NCBI RefSeq assembly: GCF_030272615.1
Contig: NC_081405.1
Coordinates: 24,659,272-24,723,271 of the forward strand
DNA: 64,000 nt
Source of the DNA: Cryptomeria japonica
Taxonomy: Eukaryota; Streptophyta; Pinopsida; Cupressales; Cupressaceae
Direction: 5' to 3'
The translations under genes and the position numbers were made by a program. Positions 1 through 12,772 of the stretch are shown here, in pieces. How positions within the stretch are numbered: the first letter of the stretch is position 1; each line of letters begins with the position of its first letter. The notes under the pieces were generated by a model that was not told the origin of the DNA, ran no database searches, and worked only from the letters and a program-made list of their open reading frames with translations.

Positions 1-1139
1 ACACACTTGTATTGGGATCCCCTTTATATGTATGAGCTCATGCTCAACTGGTATTTGTTCCAACCGATATGTTGTATTCTAGTCTTTAGACTAGTAGTGA
101 TTTTGCAGAATGTGTTTCCCGGTTTGAAGCAGCATGTCGACCCCAAGCGGTTCGTAGATCACAAGCGATATGAGGGAGCAAAGCGGCACAACACATTCTT
201 ACCAGTCTTTATTTTTGTCAAACCGACAACCGGTATTTTGTATGAACCGGTAATACTCTGTGATGAGTTACCAACCGACATTTTGTGATGAGTTACCAAT
301 CCACTGATTGTTTGACAGTGTCGACACATTAATGGTGATTCCTGTGTCGTGTTACTAAGTATGTCTAGGTTCATTGAACCTAGGAAATTGTAAACAAATC
401 CCATTGGACTGACATAAAATCAGATTCCTTTAAAAGGACATCATGTCTAGGGTTTTAGGTTGTTGTGAAAAGGGTTAATGTTGAGCTAGGGTTTAAGGTG
501 GATGTTGAGTTGTTGGAAGAGCGATCTTATCTGAGAAGATCGAGCTGTAACTAAGAGAGAGATAGAGAAGACTAAAGTAATGCTGGGATGCATTAGCTGT
601 GAGCAATACTGGATCTAACCAAGCAGTTTGTGCTATTAGATAGATCAAACACTTGTTGATTACTCACATCTTTAACAAGTCAGTAGCCCCTAACCGGGTA
701 GGCCTCAAAGCCTTTGTAAAATCCTCTAACAAGGTGGTTCACACATGTGAATCTAAAGTCCTCTAACAAGGTAGTCTTTAATCGAACTTATCTCCTAACA
801 GAGATTGAGATTCCTAATAGGATATGTTCTGGTGAAGAACATTGTAAGACCTTAACTGGTCTGACCTTAACCAGTCTGGTTTCTATTCTATAGATAGTGA
901 CTTGTGAGTTACATCTCACCGTGGGTTTTTTCCAGTTGGGTTTCCATGTCAAATATCTTGTGTTATGGTTTTATTGCTTTTGTGGGTGAATGTTTTATTC
1001 ACATTTTGGTTTGTATGTGTGGTAACCAGTTTGACTGTCAGACTGCTTTACCGGTTTATCTTTAGACTATGTAAGTGTTTTAGTGCAAAGATTTTTGGCA
1101 TACTAATTCACCCCCCCCCCCCCTTCTTAGTATTCATCA
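1..1139 (+). mobile_element. LTR, 5' end cut by the window start
   Basis: This aligns along nearly its whole length with the solo LTR at 3908-5050, in the same orientation. Shared blocks include the acacactt start region, the AACCTAGGAAATTGTA block, the AAGGACATCATGTCT block, the repeated CTCTAACAAGGT phrases and the C-rich ATTCACCCCC module near the end. By that alignment about 43 bp of its 5' end lie outside the window. It ends TTCATCA at 1139. No primer binding site follows, so it is probably a solo LTR. A run of 13 C lies near 1110-1123. Confidence 0.8.
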
Positions 1140-3009
1140 AACATATGATCCCAAACTAGTGATCAATGCATCTCCATACAGAACTTCCAATTCCAAGTGT
1201 ATATGAACATCTTGGAAGATCACTAAGACCAAACAAAGAAACAACAAACCATAAACATGTAGCATGTCCTTGTACAAATACCTCTAAGTGTCAATTACGC
1301 CAAGTAAGATCTCCTTCACATCTCCAAGAGAAAATCCATAACAATATCCAACCCATTCAACCTCAAGAGATAAAACATAACATATGTATCATGTATCTAC
1401 ATGGATGTAAGCCTCTCAAAGAAGATTAGACTACTCCATTTCCTATTTCAGGAACTCATCCCACTACCATCCCCTATGATCATTATAAAATAAAACACAT
1501 TCCAAGGAGATAACCATGATATCCATCTCTCACAATGAATCCTCTAGAACTATCTAACTTAGCTCAAGATCCATGAATATGAAAGAAAATAATAAACCAC
1601 TTAAGAGAAACAATGGGCAATGCCTCTCAAGTTATAAATTGCTGAGTTGCTCCTCCAAGATATCCAAGTCATCATGAATCATCCAAGAGCAATCTCCTCA
1701 TAGGTCTCTATTGAACTCATGTTCAACCAAGGTGTAGGCTCCTCGGACTTCCAACTGAAATCTCATCAAGAGTAACCATCTCAGCATATGTTTGTCATCT
1801 CAAGAGAACTATAGCTTCACCTAAGTCTCAATGTATCCATGAGTACCAACAAATGATCAATCCATGCCAAACTCCAAATCCATCTCTATACTCCCATGAA
1901 GTTCTCAAGCATATGACCAATGCACCCATTACAAATAAAACTCACTAGACCACTATCAAAGCTCCAACCTGCAAAATTAGGAACCCATTGTTGGTTCCCA
2001 AAACCATAGATTGGAAATCCTAGAGCTTTGCCAAATCTCTTATTGATTTCTCAATCAGCCTTGGCTAACAAATAGGAATGGTCGAAGACCAAATTCTCCT
2101 GCACTTTAGGCTCCAATAAACCTAGGTGGGTATACCTTAATCTCCAAAGCACAAGAAGACTTCTTTATAGTGAATTTAAGCTTGTCAAATTAGCTGTTTA
2201 CAGGAATGGAAAGATGTTTCCTACACTTATGCTTTATTATGTGCTTTTAAATTGCCTTAATCTGAAAACTTGAGTATAATTGATGATGAATAAAATCTTA
2301 TAAGAGAATGTTGTTGGAACCTTGAGTGGTTATGAAAAACAATGCTAGTAGAAACTAAAAATATGCTTCTCTGGTGAGGGCTTTCTGCACACTGAATTTA
2401 CTCACAAAAAACTAATAACAAACCAGTGCCTTATCTGACAATTTACATGTTATTTAATGGACAAATGTTCATGATCCTTGGAGATAGTTTGAAAAAACTC
2501 ACAAGTATGCAAGACTATCACTGCAATGACTTCAATGTATGTAATAAGATCAACAAAAATGATTATGTCATCTATATAACAACAAATGGTATAACACCAC
2601 AACAAACCCTATTTAGATTCATCCAAAGGATTTTAACTCATCAACATCACATAACATGAAACGATTTGAAGATAAAAACAATAAATGTTGTATATTAATG
2701 TTTGGAACAATGGGTATACATAAACTGCAGACTCACAAATACTTTATGGTACACTGGCTTGCACAAAATGGATTTTCATTTTCACAGACCTGTTTTACAT
2801 AATACTGCTAGTTCCAATAGACAATCTAGAAAATAGTAATCTTACTTTTGTTATGTGCCTCATTGGATACAAAATGACTCTCTATATATACATGACTCAA
2901 TCAATATGAATGAAAGGACACACCCTTTCATTAGTACAAACAAAGATTAACAAAATTCCTAACTATCCCTCTTAACTGCTATAACTAAAACACATTACAA
3001 TGACAAAGA
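1140..3009. other. Intergenic, repeat-derived, no gene seen
   Basis: No convincing coding sequence. An 18-bp string (cctaggtgggtatacctt) at 2121-2138 recurs at 57190-57207, inside sequence flanking an antisense retroelement frame, so at least part of this stretch is probably old retroelement. The 77-codon frame at 2426-2659 matches nothing I recognise. Confidence 0.5.
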
Positions 3010-6000
3010 CTAACTCTTTCCATCCAGCCGTAGACCACATTTCTGGATATGCCGAAGATATTTTTCCTCTTTATATGTACAAGCATTGAAGATAATATCT
3101 TTGACCACTATCTCTGTTGTAACAAAGCTTTCAATTTATTCCCCTGTTTCATTCATGTCCAACGCATCTACACGGGAAACGCTAAGGGATGAACTAAGCA
3201 GAGATCAATGTTCGATAATCCACTGGTGTTTATCCTTCATAACCCCTGTATCATCTACCACGCTTGGAAACCCATGATTAACAATTCCTTTGCATTCCTC
3301 ATATTTAGTATTAAATTTTGTCGTGAATCCTTGATGAGTATCAATTAGTTTTTTGACCTTATTTATCCTTTTGTCACTCAGAGTCTAATCCTGCAGTAGA
3401 ATGTTTAACCTATCAAGGATCCTCTAGTACGATAATGTGTTATCCATGGTTTTCTGGTAAACAGTCCAGAATTACTCTAATACCTTCTACAAATTTTCAA
3501 ATCATTTTGACAATATGTCATGACCATGGGATCAAGCTCTTCCAACCTTCAACTTCATCATGTGTCTAAAAGCCTTGTCCACATCTATGATCTTTGGCCT
3601 TTTATTTGGGGGATAAAGGGCCCACAAATGCATAGCCTCATCATCTAGATCATATCTTGATCCAATGAAGATGTCATTCATGCCTTGAATGTCCAATTTG
3701 AAATCCTTCTTCTCTGAATGCAATAGGCTATCAAAAATAAAAGATGCACTAACATCCCAAACTGGAAAAAGGATGATTCCCGCCTCTACTAGAAGTTGCC
3801 TTCCTCTTTGAGGGGTCATACTTTCTACCTCTGCATCGATATCAGCCTTCAGTTTCCTAAGCATCTTTGCCTCATTCTCTGGTGTTATATCAGGAATTGA
3901 TTCTCTTTGTTGGTATTTTGATGATGTTTAGTTGTGATTATCTTTGATGGACACACACTTATTTTATGTATGAGTTATTCTCCACTGGTAATATGTGTTG
4001 TATTGTTCGTACTGGTAGTATATGTCATTGTATGTATAGTATTTGTTTGTAGAAGACTATCAGTGTTTTGTAGAAAATGCTTACCGGTCAAAGCATGATC
4101 AAAGATCTGAAGCGGTATTAAGACATCAAGCGGTATGAAGACCTCAAGCGGAATGAGGACCCCTAGTGGTAGTCAATCTTTTTGATCGGAACACTATGTT
4201 CAAGTTTACCAATGTTTGTTTATCGATAATCGGTATACTGTGTTAAACTAGTAAAATTATAATCTGTGATGAGTTATCATCCACCGACACTTTGGCGATG
4301 CTTCTGTGTCATGTTACCAAATGTGTCTAGATGCTTTGAACCTAGGAAATTGTAGTCCAATCTCATTGGACCGACATGAAATCATCTTGCTATTTAAGGA
4401 CATCATGTCTTGTGTTTTATAACGATGAATGTATGTATGTGTGTGTGTGTATATTGAAGAGAGAAGTTGTTATAGAAGCATCGTGTGATAGAGATTGAAC
4501 ATGCAAAGGATAGAAGATTGAAGTAATGTTGCAATGCATTAACAGAGAGTTGTCAAGGATCTAATCAAGAATTTTGTGCTATTATCTAGATCATTCACTT
4601 GTTGATTACTAATCTCTTCGAAAAGTCTGAAACCCTTAACCAGGTAGGCCCAGTCAAACCTTTTGTAAAATCCTCTAACAAGGTAGTTCATAGTTGTGGA
4701 TCTAAAATCCTTTAACAAGACTTATCTTCTAACATAGATCTGGATTCCTAACAAGATTTGTTTTGGTGAAGAACATTGTAAGGCCTTAACTGGTCTGGTT
4801 ACTATTCTGCAGATAGTTGAGTTGTGAGTTTTACTCACTGTGGTTTTTCCCATTTGGGTTTCCACATCAAAATATCTTGTGTTATGGTGATTGTGCTTCT
4901 GTGGGTGAATGCTCTATTTGTTATTTGGCTTGTTTGTGTTTTAATTGGTTTATTCTTTAAACTACTATATTGATCTGCAGTAAAATTGCTTAAAAGTTTG
5001 GTTAATTTTTTGGGCATACTAATTCACCCCCCCCCTCTTAGTAATCATCACTCTTAGTCTTTTTCCTTTAAAATGATACAGGAAGGACCTAAATTCCTTT
5101 GATTTGATGAACTCATCATCAAACACAAAAGAGGTATACTCCTCTAGTCTAACATCTACATCTGCATTTATCCTCGCAACAATTATTTCATGTGCTTCAA
5201 GCTCCTCTTCCCTTTCAGGCCTCTTGAATCTTGAAACAACCTCATTCTCTCTAGACTCGCTCTCCACTTCTTATTCTTCTCCCATGTCCTGCAATATTTG
5301 TCTTTTTTCTTCCAATTTCTGGTTCAAATCCTAAATGATCAACATAGCCTCCTCAGATTCCTTGTTCTTGAAGATATCCCGAGCTTCAATGTGCTCAAGA
5401 AAATAATCTCCCAGATTTTGCCCTTTTCTACTTTGGTGGATATAACCTTCCGGGTCATAATTCTTTCAGCTTGTGTGCTCATAGAGGTTATAATATTCTA
5501 TTAACCTCTTGTCAATGATTTCATATGCCTTTGTAGACACAATAGTGAAATCTCCAAAATGTAAAGTCCCAGGCAAGAAAACTTGTTTATGGGCACCCCC
5601 AAAATGCATTGCATTTGAGACACTCATTTGCCTTACAATCTCTAGGTAGGCAATTCTGTCAGGTGTAGGTTTCAGTAGCACATAAGGAGCTCCTTTGAAT
5701 CCAAAAACTCTAACATATGTGAAATCCTGGCATACATACCAGTCACCCCAATTGTGATTCACCCTAGTATCTCCATGCTCATGGAGTCTAAGGAATCTTT
5801 TGATTTCTTCTTAAAATGACCCATCAAAAGAGACTCCAAAAGCTCTGTATAAAGGTTGCACAAAGGAATCTTCAAATTTGATATAGTGAGATCTCATGAA
5901 CCGAGAATCCCACAGTGATACCCACAATTGAACAGGTTGCTCCTGTCCATCCTTGCCATGAGCATTTAGCTTTAATTCCCCAGGTCACAATCCCCTGAGT

Positions 6001-6880
6001 CATCCATAAAACAAGACAATATGCATCAACAATGAATAAAACCTAAAGGATTTGTTGGGGTTATTCTGAAGGCTTAAGAAACCCTCATGCATCTTCTCAA
6101 CAATATAAGTAGCATAGTCAAATTTTCTCGGCTCATGCATCTGTGTGTCGGCAGCAAGTACCAAAGGTCCTACCCAAGCTACATACGGAACTTCCACTCC
6201 TCCCACTTGTCTGCACGCCATATAGGTGTACTGCAAATATTGCCTAAAAATGTTGATGTCAAATGGGGGCCCGTCATCTTTTGTCAACTTTCCTTTCTCA
6301 GCATTATGTATGGCCAAATTCTACCCATTGTACATAGTGTCCATCTTTGTATACTCTTCTTCTAGTTTTTCAAAAGATAGAGGCACGTTAGATTCAAGAC
6401 CAAGACCAAAAACCTCATGAATGGTGGCCATTGAAATGCAGATGAATGCTTCACCATTTGGCAATTGAATGCATCTTTTTGTGGCATTGTAAGCCCTAGC
6501 TAATGTCTTCATCAACTGGACATTCACAAAGACGTTAGGAATCACAAGCTTATCCAATCCATTTATCCATTGGGGTTGGATTACTCCTCCTTGTATAGTG
6601 ATACAAGAACAACTCGTGACCTCTAATCCTAGTCCAGACATCACCAAATTCCTTGAAATCATCTTCTAAGTGGTCACGGACGGGCAGGTTAGCCTTAGAT
6701 CTCTGGGATTCGGCTCTTGGTGAACCCATTTGATCAATCATGTCTTGATTTAGTTTCCACCTCTGTGCACCCTCTCCACCTTTAGACTTCTTTGAGGCAC
6801 TCTCAGAAGCCTCGGTAACCTTTCTTTTTCCTTTTGAACTAGAGCCCTCTATATCTGAATACCTGAAGCTTAACTTCACT
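3010..6880 (-). pseudogene. Decayed repeat-associated protein of unknown function, copy 1, split by a solo LTR
   Basis: A minus-strand coding frame runs from about 6880 to a stop at 3010 and would give roughly 900 residues without the inserted LTR. Order: a Ser/Lys-rich start (GSSSKGKRKVTEASESASKK), a segment with TRIRGHELFLYHYTRR, a segment with PYVAWVGPLVLAAD and YIVEKMHEGFLSLQ, a block with YVRVFGFKGAPYVLLKP (5466-5762), a Glu/Lys-rich probable coiled coil (5060-5270), a block with DIFIGSRYDLDDEAMHLWAL (3532-3864), and a short C-terminus ending in GLRLDGKS. It carries a frame change near 6320, stops near 5815, 5335 and 5275, another frame change near 5420, and further stops below 3532. Removing LTR 3908-5050 and one CTCTT copy joins the two halves in frame. 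The YVRVFGFKGAPYVLL block resembles YLRVGGYEKSPLKLPRYAS in the copy at 49730-51012. No reverse transcriptase, integrase or protease motif is visible. I cannot name the family; a structural or accessory protein of a gymnosperm LTR element is my inference. Confidence 0.65.
3908..5050 (+). mobile_element. Solo LTR with 5-bp target duplication
   Basis: It starts TGTTGG at 3908 and ends ATCATCA at 5050 (1143 bp). It is flanked by identical CTCTT at 3903-3907 and 5051-5055. It is homologous to the LTR at 1-1139 and shares its C-rich 3' module with the LTR at 42465-43644. There is no internal region, so it is a solo LTR left by recombination between two LTRs. It lies antisense inside the pseudogene 3010-6880. 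A short GT-rich microsatellite sits near 4430-4452. Confidence 0.92.
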
Positions 6881-8100
6881 CCAATCTCTCTGTCTGCTTC
6901 AATTTTCTATGCCAATTCCTTATACCATCTTTTATATATAGATTTGATGTTTCAAGGATATTTACTCAATTGAAATGATGTTGTAATTCACCTCATGTAA
7001 GCATAGACCTATTCGTTGCTTGTATTTAATAATGGCGGGTGAATTTGTTAAGATCAGATTTTGAAATTGCTAGTCGTCATAACTCTTCCAGATAATTCAA
7101 TCACTTGACGTCACCCATCCTTTTCATTAGCATAGGTCTTACCAATCACTCCATCAGGTATCGACGTAACTCATTTATTATAATTTTGATGGTTATAACT
7201 TCCCTGATGGCTACGCCTTCTATCTAAGCTTTGTCTTTACCTCTATATCCCATCGACATAGCTCATCCCGATCTACCCTCCTTCTATTCCTCCATGGAAT
7301 TCTACCCATTGGGTATCGACGTAACCCCAAAGATGCTACTTTGATAGTTTAAGATATCCCACGAGTCCTCCTTCGAATCCAGAATCTAGCTTGCTACATC
7401 AGGTCACTTTATCAGGCATCGGGACAACTTACTTTATGTTTCTCTAATGACCCGATGCCATCGCCTTCGTACTTATGTGTCATTTTATTCCTCTGGTCTA
7501 TCGACATATATTTCCCCAATAAGATCTCCTCCTTCACACCTATCTTGGTTTTTTTATCAGGTATTGGCATAGCAAAAATTGTCCACTTCTGATGAGGTGG
7601 TGATATCTCGATGACTTGGTCTTCAATCGGTGTAACTCATCCCAATGAAATATCCTTCTTCATGCCCAGCTTATCCTTCGTATCGAGTATCGGCGTAACC
7701 TAAAACACATTTCATTGATGGTTTGAGTTATCCCGATAACTCAGTATTTTCTACCTTTTGGAATTGCCTCATCAGAGTAAGTCATGTTGATGGCACCACC
7801 TTTGTCACCTAGCCCATTGAGTATCGGGTAGCATGAAATGACATTTTCCGATGACCCGGTGACATTGTTGATCCTTACTTTGTATTCTCCTTCATCGGTG
7901 TAAGTTATACCAATAAACTCATCGACTATCGGCACAACATTTTTCTCATACCCTCGATAGTGAATGTTACGCCGATGATACCCTCCTTATGAACTTTCTT
8001 TTGGTTTGCCTTCAGAGTGATCGGTCTAGGTCATGCTGATTACCCCTTTCATTATTTTTGCTAGTCGGTCTTGTCGGGGTAATTTACGTCGATAGCTCAA
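6881..8100. repeat. Degenerate interspersed repeat, about seven units
   Basis: No gene. A degenerate unit built on (t/c)(c/t)(a/g)(g/a)GTATCGGCGTAAC followed by a later GATGACCCGATG-like phrase recurs at about 7157, 7309, 7411, 7557, 7682, 7815 and 7921, spaced about 100-150 bp. Single units are 50-60 bp and strongly diverged. The array lies just upstream of pseudogene 3010-6880, so it may be the 5' leader of that repeat family. Confidence 0.55.
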
Positions 8101-10375
8101 ATTTGATAATTATGCTTAATCAAGCTCCCCTTCATATATCATTTGTACTGCAACCTTTCATGGAAACTTCATATGTGTTATTTAAATGACAAATTTATCA
8201 CATAGGCCCAGAGAATGCCTTATAAGGATCCCCATACTGTCATAATGAAATTCCCTTATGTAGTCCCTATTAAGTGCCAACCCTTAGCATGCCCTAGTGG
8301 CACTTGTCCAATTTTTGAAAAATAGGTTACAGTAGGGTTTTTCTAGTATTGAAGTATACCTCCTACACATACAATCCAACAATGAATGCTCTTGTAATGA
8401 AAATGTATATATAGAACATCAGATAAATAGCACAAAATATTTTGCAAAAATATGTGCTAACACCCATCATGACATCACGATCTTACCATCCCCTCCTAGG
8501 AGATTACATGCTCCAAGTGAACATACCATGGTCTCAAGAGCAATGTATCATGCCAAAATCTAATGTGCAATCAAGAGTATACCATGGAATAACACCAACA
8601 TACTCTAAACCAACATCACCTGTCAAGCACCACCAACACCTCACACGAAAGACTGTAAGAGTCCTCCATGGTCGCAAGATGTTATACATCCTCAAATAGT
8701 GTACATGCAAAACATGAAAGAACCCTTTTGTAGCAAAAGGATCTAAGAGTCCCTCCAAACCATCTACATCAATATAGAAGATCATCCATCACCAAGTGAT
8801 GAATACACAGTCACTGCTAAAGCTCCCACTGAAACATGATACCAATCTCTCCAAGAACATGAAACACCATCTCCCAAATCTGAAAAAATCATCGAGGTCC
8901 ACAAACATACAAGTGTACAATATCACACCAAGTGAAACCAAGATCTCCAAGCCAAGGAAATACACCATGCTACAGGACCCCATAACTGACTATCCAGGTA
9001 CTCACTTATCATCCATCCTCTCATCCCAGAGAAAACACACCAATGCACAAGTGACCACAGACAAGGTCAACTAGCAAGTCTACATCAATACTGAATCAAA
9101 CCTCGTGGATATAGATAGTCATCCCACTGCAAATGAATAGGTGATCAACCCACACAAATGCATAACCCATAGATCTAATCATTGTAGCATGCAAATTGAG
9201 ATCTCAATGAGAATAATCATGTAGACAACATGACTCAAGCACCAGATCAAGCATAGATTTGATTTGCCAATCATGTCCACATTGAGTGTGCCATAGTCTA
9301 GGAATCCACCAAGAATCACCATAGATATGATGAGTGACTAATCACATACCAATATCTCCATGCAGAGAAAGCATCTCACCTCCGATCACCATGCACAAAG
9401 CATGCATGGAGAAGTGTAACCATCATATCCAGTAACACCCTAAAGGAAACAGGGTCTAGAAAATACCTCCTCAACAGATCCACAAAACCGCAAGTCTTTT
9501 TCTTGACCATGTAAAACCTATAAAACCACTATGTTTGAGAACACCCATGCACATCCATACCTACTTCACATCTAGAAGAATCAAAAGCCTGAAAGAGCAC
9601 CACATAGCTTAGCCCAAAACAATGGACTATCATAGATGAACATCACCATAGATTTTGAAGGAAAATATATAAACCCCTCATATCCAAGGAACATGAATCT
9701 GAGCCATGCAAGTACAATCATCCATAAGGAAAAATAAGGTTGAGAACTCCAGACCCATTTGTAGGCCAACTCCTTAACCACCATCAATACATGCATATGA
9801 GGGAGACATGCTATTCTAGAAGCTTCCAGATCATCAAATGGTCAACTCCATAGCCTCCATGCATTCAAGGTAACAAAAGCAACACCTTCTAATATTAGGA
9901 AAAGCAAGCACCTAGCATAAGCACATCACTTCATAGTTGAAACAACCCAAGCTTCTCCATATCACTAGGGAGCCACTCAAAGACACCCAATATGAAAACT
10001 TTGTTGTATGCAACCACAAAGCGTAAAAAGAACACCCCATGCATCAGGAATTATTTTGTTGTCAACAGGAGCTTCGGATTGAAACATCATTTCAATGTGA
10101 CCAACTCCATTTTGTCCCTCTTAATCATCCTTCAAAATGTGTGTTGTCTCCTTAGACTGAAACAACTACAAAAATTTCACTCACCAAAGGACCAATATTC
10201 AGTCGATTCCTTCAAATTCCCTCAAGCTTGCAAGGCTAAGAATTTTTCACAAAAGGAATACCTATAAATTGAAACACCAAGGATCTTCACGTGCATTAAC
10301 ATGCAAGCAACATGCGATTCCATGCAAGTACATGCAACTCACAAATGCGCATGCAAGCAACCTGCAAATCCTAGA
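8101..10375 (-). other. Probable non-coding internal region of a minus-strand LTR element
   Basis: This stretch lies downstream, on the minus strand, of the LTR and primer site at 10376-11399, so it should be the internal region of that element. I see no gag, protease, reverse transcriptase or integrase motif; open frames are short and unrecognised. The matching 3' LTR is not found in the window. The element is either truncated or of a non-coding type. The boundary near 8440 is not resolved. Confidence 0.45.
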
Positions 10376-10394
10376 ATACAACTCTAATACCAAA
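10376..10394 (-). other. Primer binding site (initiator tRNA-Met type)
   Basis: On the minus strand the sequence reads TTTGGTATTAGAGTTG. Its TGGTATTAGAGT matches the plant initiator tRNA-Met primer-site consensus TGGTATCAGAGC at 10 of 12 positions. It directly follows the LTR end. Confidence 0.75.
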
Positions 10395-11399
10395 TGAAAG
10401 GAAAATGGGCATCCTAGAAAAGACATATGAGATGAGTATGTGCATCCAACATTAATTACAAATGCAAAATACTATGACATAAAGCACAATCAGGCACATT
10501 TTATCTCCCACATTAACATATTAGAGGAAAGTGATTGCAATTTAAGATCTTACCATATCAAACAATAGTTTCAGTAGCATGCATATATTTAGATTCAACA
10601 ACATAGAATCATAAAACAGAAGAAAAGACAAAAGAATAGAACACAAATATACCGTGGAGAAAACCCTTTTGAGTAAAAAAACCCACACTCTGAAACCATA
10701 GAGCTATTGTATTATTCAGCAACAAAAACAGTTACAATACAATTTTCAGGCTCTAGACATGGAGATTTACATCCTGCTTCATCCTGGAGAAAATCCGGCA
10801 GCATAACTCTTTTAAAATGAACTCCTCTCTCTACAACTCCTATATAAATTCTTATATTTATAGAGCTTACAAATTAAAACCAATAGCCTTCCAAAAGTAT
10901 CCACATTCAGTGTATCTGTGAATGTAAATAGAAATTACCTTTTGCATACCTCTTGCATAATAATATTTAAAATCCAAATATTATTTATTCCATAAACATA
11001 AATCATCCAAGATGAGATAAATAAGCCTTTTTCTAATTTGGAACTTTTCATTTTACTCCAAGTCTATCTAAGTGGAAGATTTGGTCTCGCTGAGAATCTT
11101 TCCAAAAACGTGCACAAGAAAGGAAACAAACTATGTAGCCACTTTTTATAAAATGTGAGATTTGAAGAACTCCAATCAAAATTTCTTCACAAAGTTCCTT
11201 CCTTGTGCCAAGTGACACAATTTCCTTTCACCTCAAAGCTTGTTGCACCCAACTTGCCATCGGGCCCCACAATTAAGCTTTGCACTTTGGAAACTTAATA
11301 TATTTCATTAAATAAATAAAATCAGCACACAAGACCATTAAATTAATTAAATAATTTCCTTGGGACTCCTAAGGTTGAGGCACATTAATCCCAACAACA
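10395..11399 (-). mobile_element. 5' LTR of a minus-strand LTR retrotransposon
   Basis: Read on the minus strand it starts TGTTGTTGGGATTAATG (11399, or TGTTGGG at 11396) and ends CTTTCA at 10395, directly before a primer binding site. It contains a TATA-like CTATAAATA (about 10853-10865 region, minus) and, further on, GGGTTTTCTCCACGG, a phrase common just before the end of plant LTRs. No matching second LTR is present, so this is the 5' remnant of a larger element. Confidence 0.75.
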
Positions 11400-12117
11400 T
11401 TCATCATCATTGAGCTCAACCTCCACAACTTGATGCAACAAAAAATTGGTGGAAAAAGTATTTGTTTTTATTAATATTTACTAACTCTTACACTTTATCT
11501 TTGATAAAATTATATGTATTTTGAATAGATTAAGTTAATGTCATTTTAACTTGTTCCTACATAATCAAAATTCTATGTACACAATAAAAGAGTTGCCCAT
11601 GTCATTACAACCAGAGAGCAAGAACAAATGGCTGAGAACCGATATTGAAACCATATAAGAAAACATCGAACTATGGCCATTGTTAGTAATAATGCTTTAA
11701 TTTACAATCGTGTAAGACATATGGAGGAAATCATAATCATTTCTCCTACGCCAGAACCACCACTAGGCTTGGAATAATGACAATGCACCATGTTATCCCA
11801 TAGCATCTTAGCTTTTGCACCAAGTAAGGAAAATATTTGAGAAATTTTTTATGTTATTTTCTAGCATCTTTTATCGTCTAGCATGTAGATAAAGATGAGT
11901 GATTTGTAGCTTCTTTTCAAAAGAGCTTATTGTAGATAATTTATTTGTGTAAATTATTTGAAACTGAACATGGTATAATTTTTTGATTTTGTATGTATCA
12001 GAATCTAATTGTGGTCCTTCATTGACAAGTTTTCTATGTGCTTACTTGTCACCGCCCACTTTCTCACTATTTAATAATTCATTTATTTTCCATATCGTTA
12101 AGGCATATTACATTCAC
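11400..12117. other. Intergenic, AT-rich, no gene seen
   Basis: Flanking DNA of the LTR on its left. No coding potential or recognisable repeat was found. Confidence 0.5.
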
Positions 12118-12435
12118 TAATGGATGCAAAAATGTATTAATAAAAACTAGAAGCATTAAATTTGACGTGTTTGTGACATGTAAATGCATGAAAAGTAATA
12201 AAATGTTTTATTTATTTCTCCTCTCAACTACTACTCACTCTGAGTTTAACTATTAATCAATTATGTCTATCTCCATCACATAATGGATGCACAAATATAT
12301 GTTAATAAAAACTAGAAACATTAAATTTGATGTGTTTAAATGCATGTAAAAAACATATTTTATTTATTTTCTCCTCTCAACTACCACTTACTTTGAGTTT
12401 AACTATTAATCAATTTTGTCTATCTCCATCATACT
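12118..12435 (+). repeat. Two-unit tandem duplication of about 155-164 bp
   Basis: Unit 1 (12118-12281) and unit 2 (12282-12435) both start TAATGGATGCA and share ATTAATAAAAACTAGAA, CATTAAATTTGA, CTCCTCTCAACTAC and GAGTTTAACTATTAATCAAT. A more diverged third copy of the second half lies at about 12800-13050 (TAATTGATCAATCAATTTGTCTATCT-like), beyond the foldback element. Confidence 0.75.
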
Positions 12436-12470
12436 AACAGTTAACTTCGTAATTATGTGAATCTAATATT

Positions 12471-12772
12471 ACTAGCATACTTATCTTTAAAGGAATATAG
12501 GTAAAGTATGTGAAAAGATATTATATTTTTTCATTATTCTACTTAAAAAATTATTACATTATTATATTATGATATTGTAGTCAATATAATTTTTTAAAAA
12601 AAAATAGTAATATCTTAATAATAATTTAATATTGATTACAATATCATAATATAATAATAATTTAATATTAATTACAACATAAAATATAATTATTTTTTAA
12701 GTGGAATAATGAACAAATATGATATCTTTCAGCATGACTTACCTATATTTCTCTAAAAATAGGTACACTAGT
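12471..12772. mobile_element. MITE-like foldback element with terminal inverted repeats of about 85 bp
   Basis: The left arm from 12471 (actagcatacttatcttt) and the reverse complement of the right arm ending at 12772 (actagtgtacctattttt) match over about 85 bp. Shared text includes AATATAGGTAA, AAAGATAT, TTCATTATTC and ACTTAAAAAAT. The centre is AT-rich. No coding capacity. The target duplication is not resolved. A diverged copy of one arm (TTTTTTTAAGTGAAATAATG) lies near 13180-13215. Confidence 0.7.

Noticed and set aside
1107-1124. Run of 13 C considered as assembly artefact or structural signal
   Set aside because: Similar C-rich runs occur at the same place in the other two LTRs, so it is a normal part of this LTR module, although the exact length may be unreliable.
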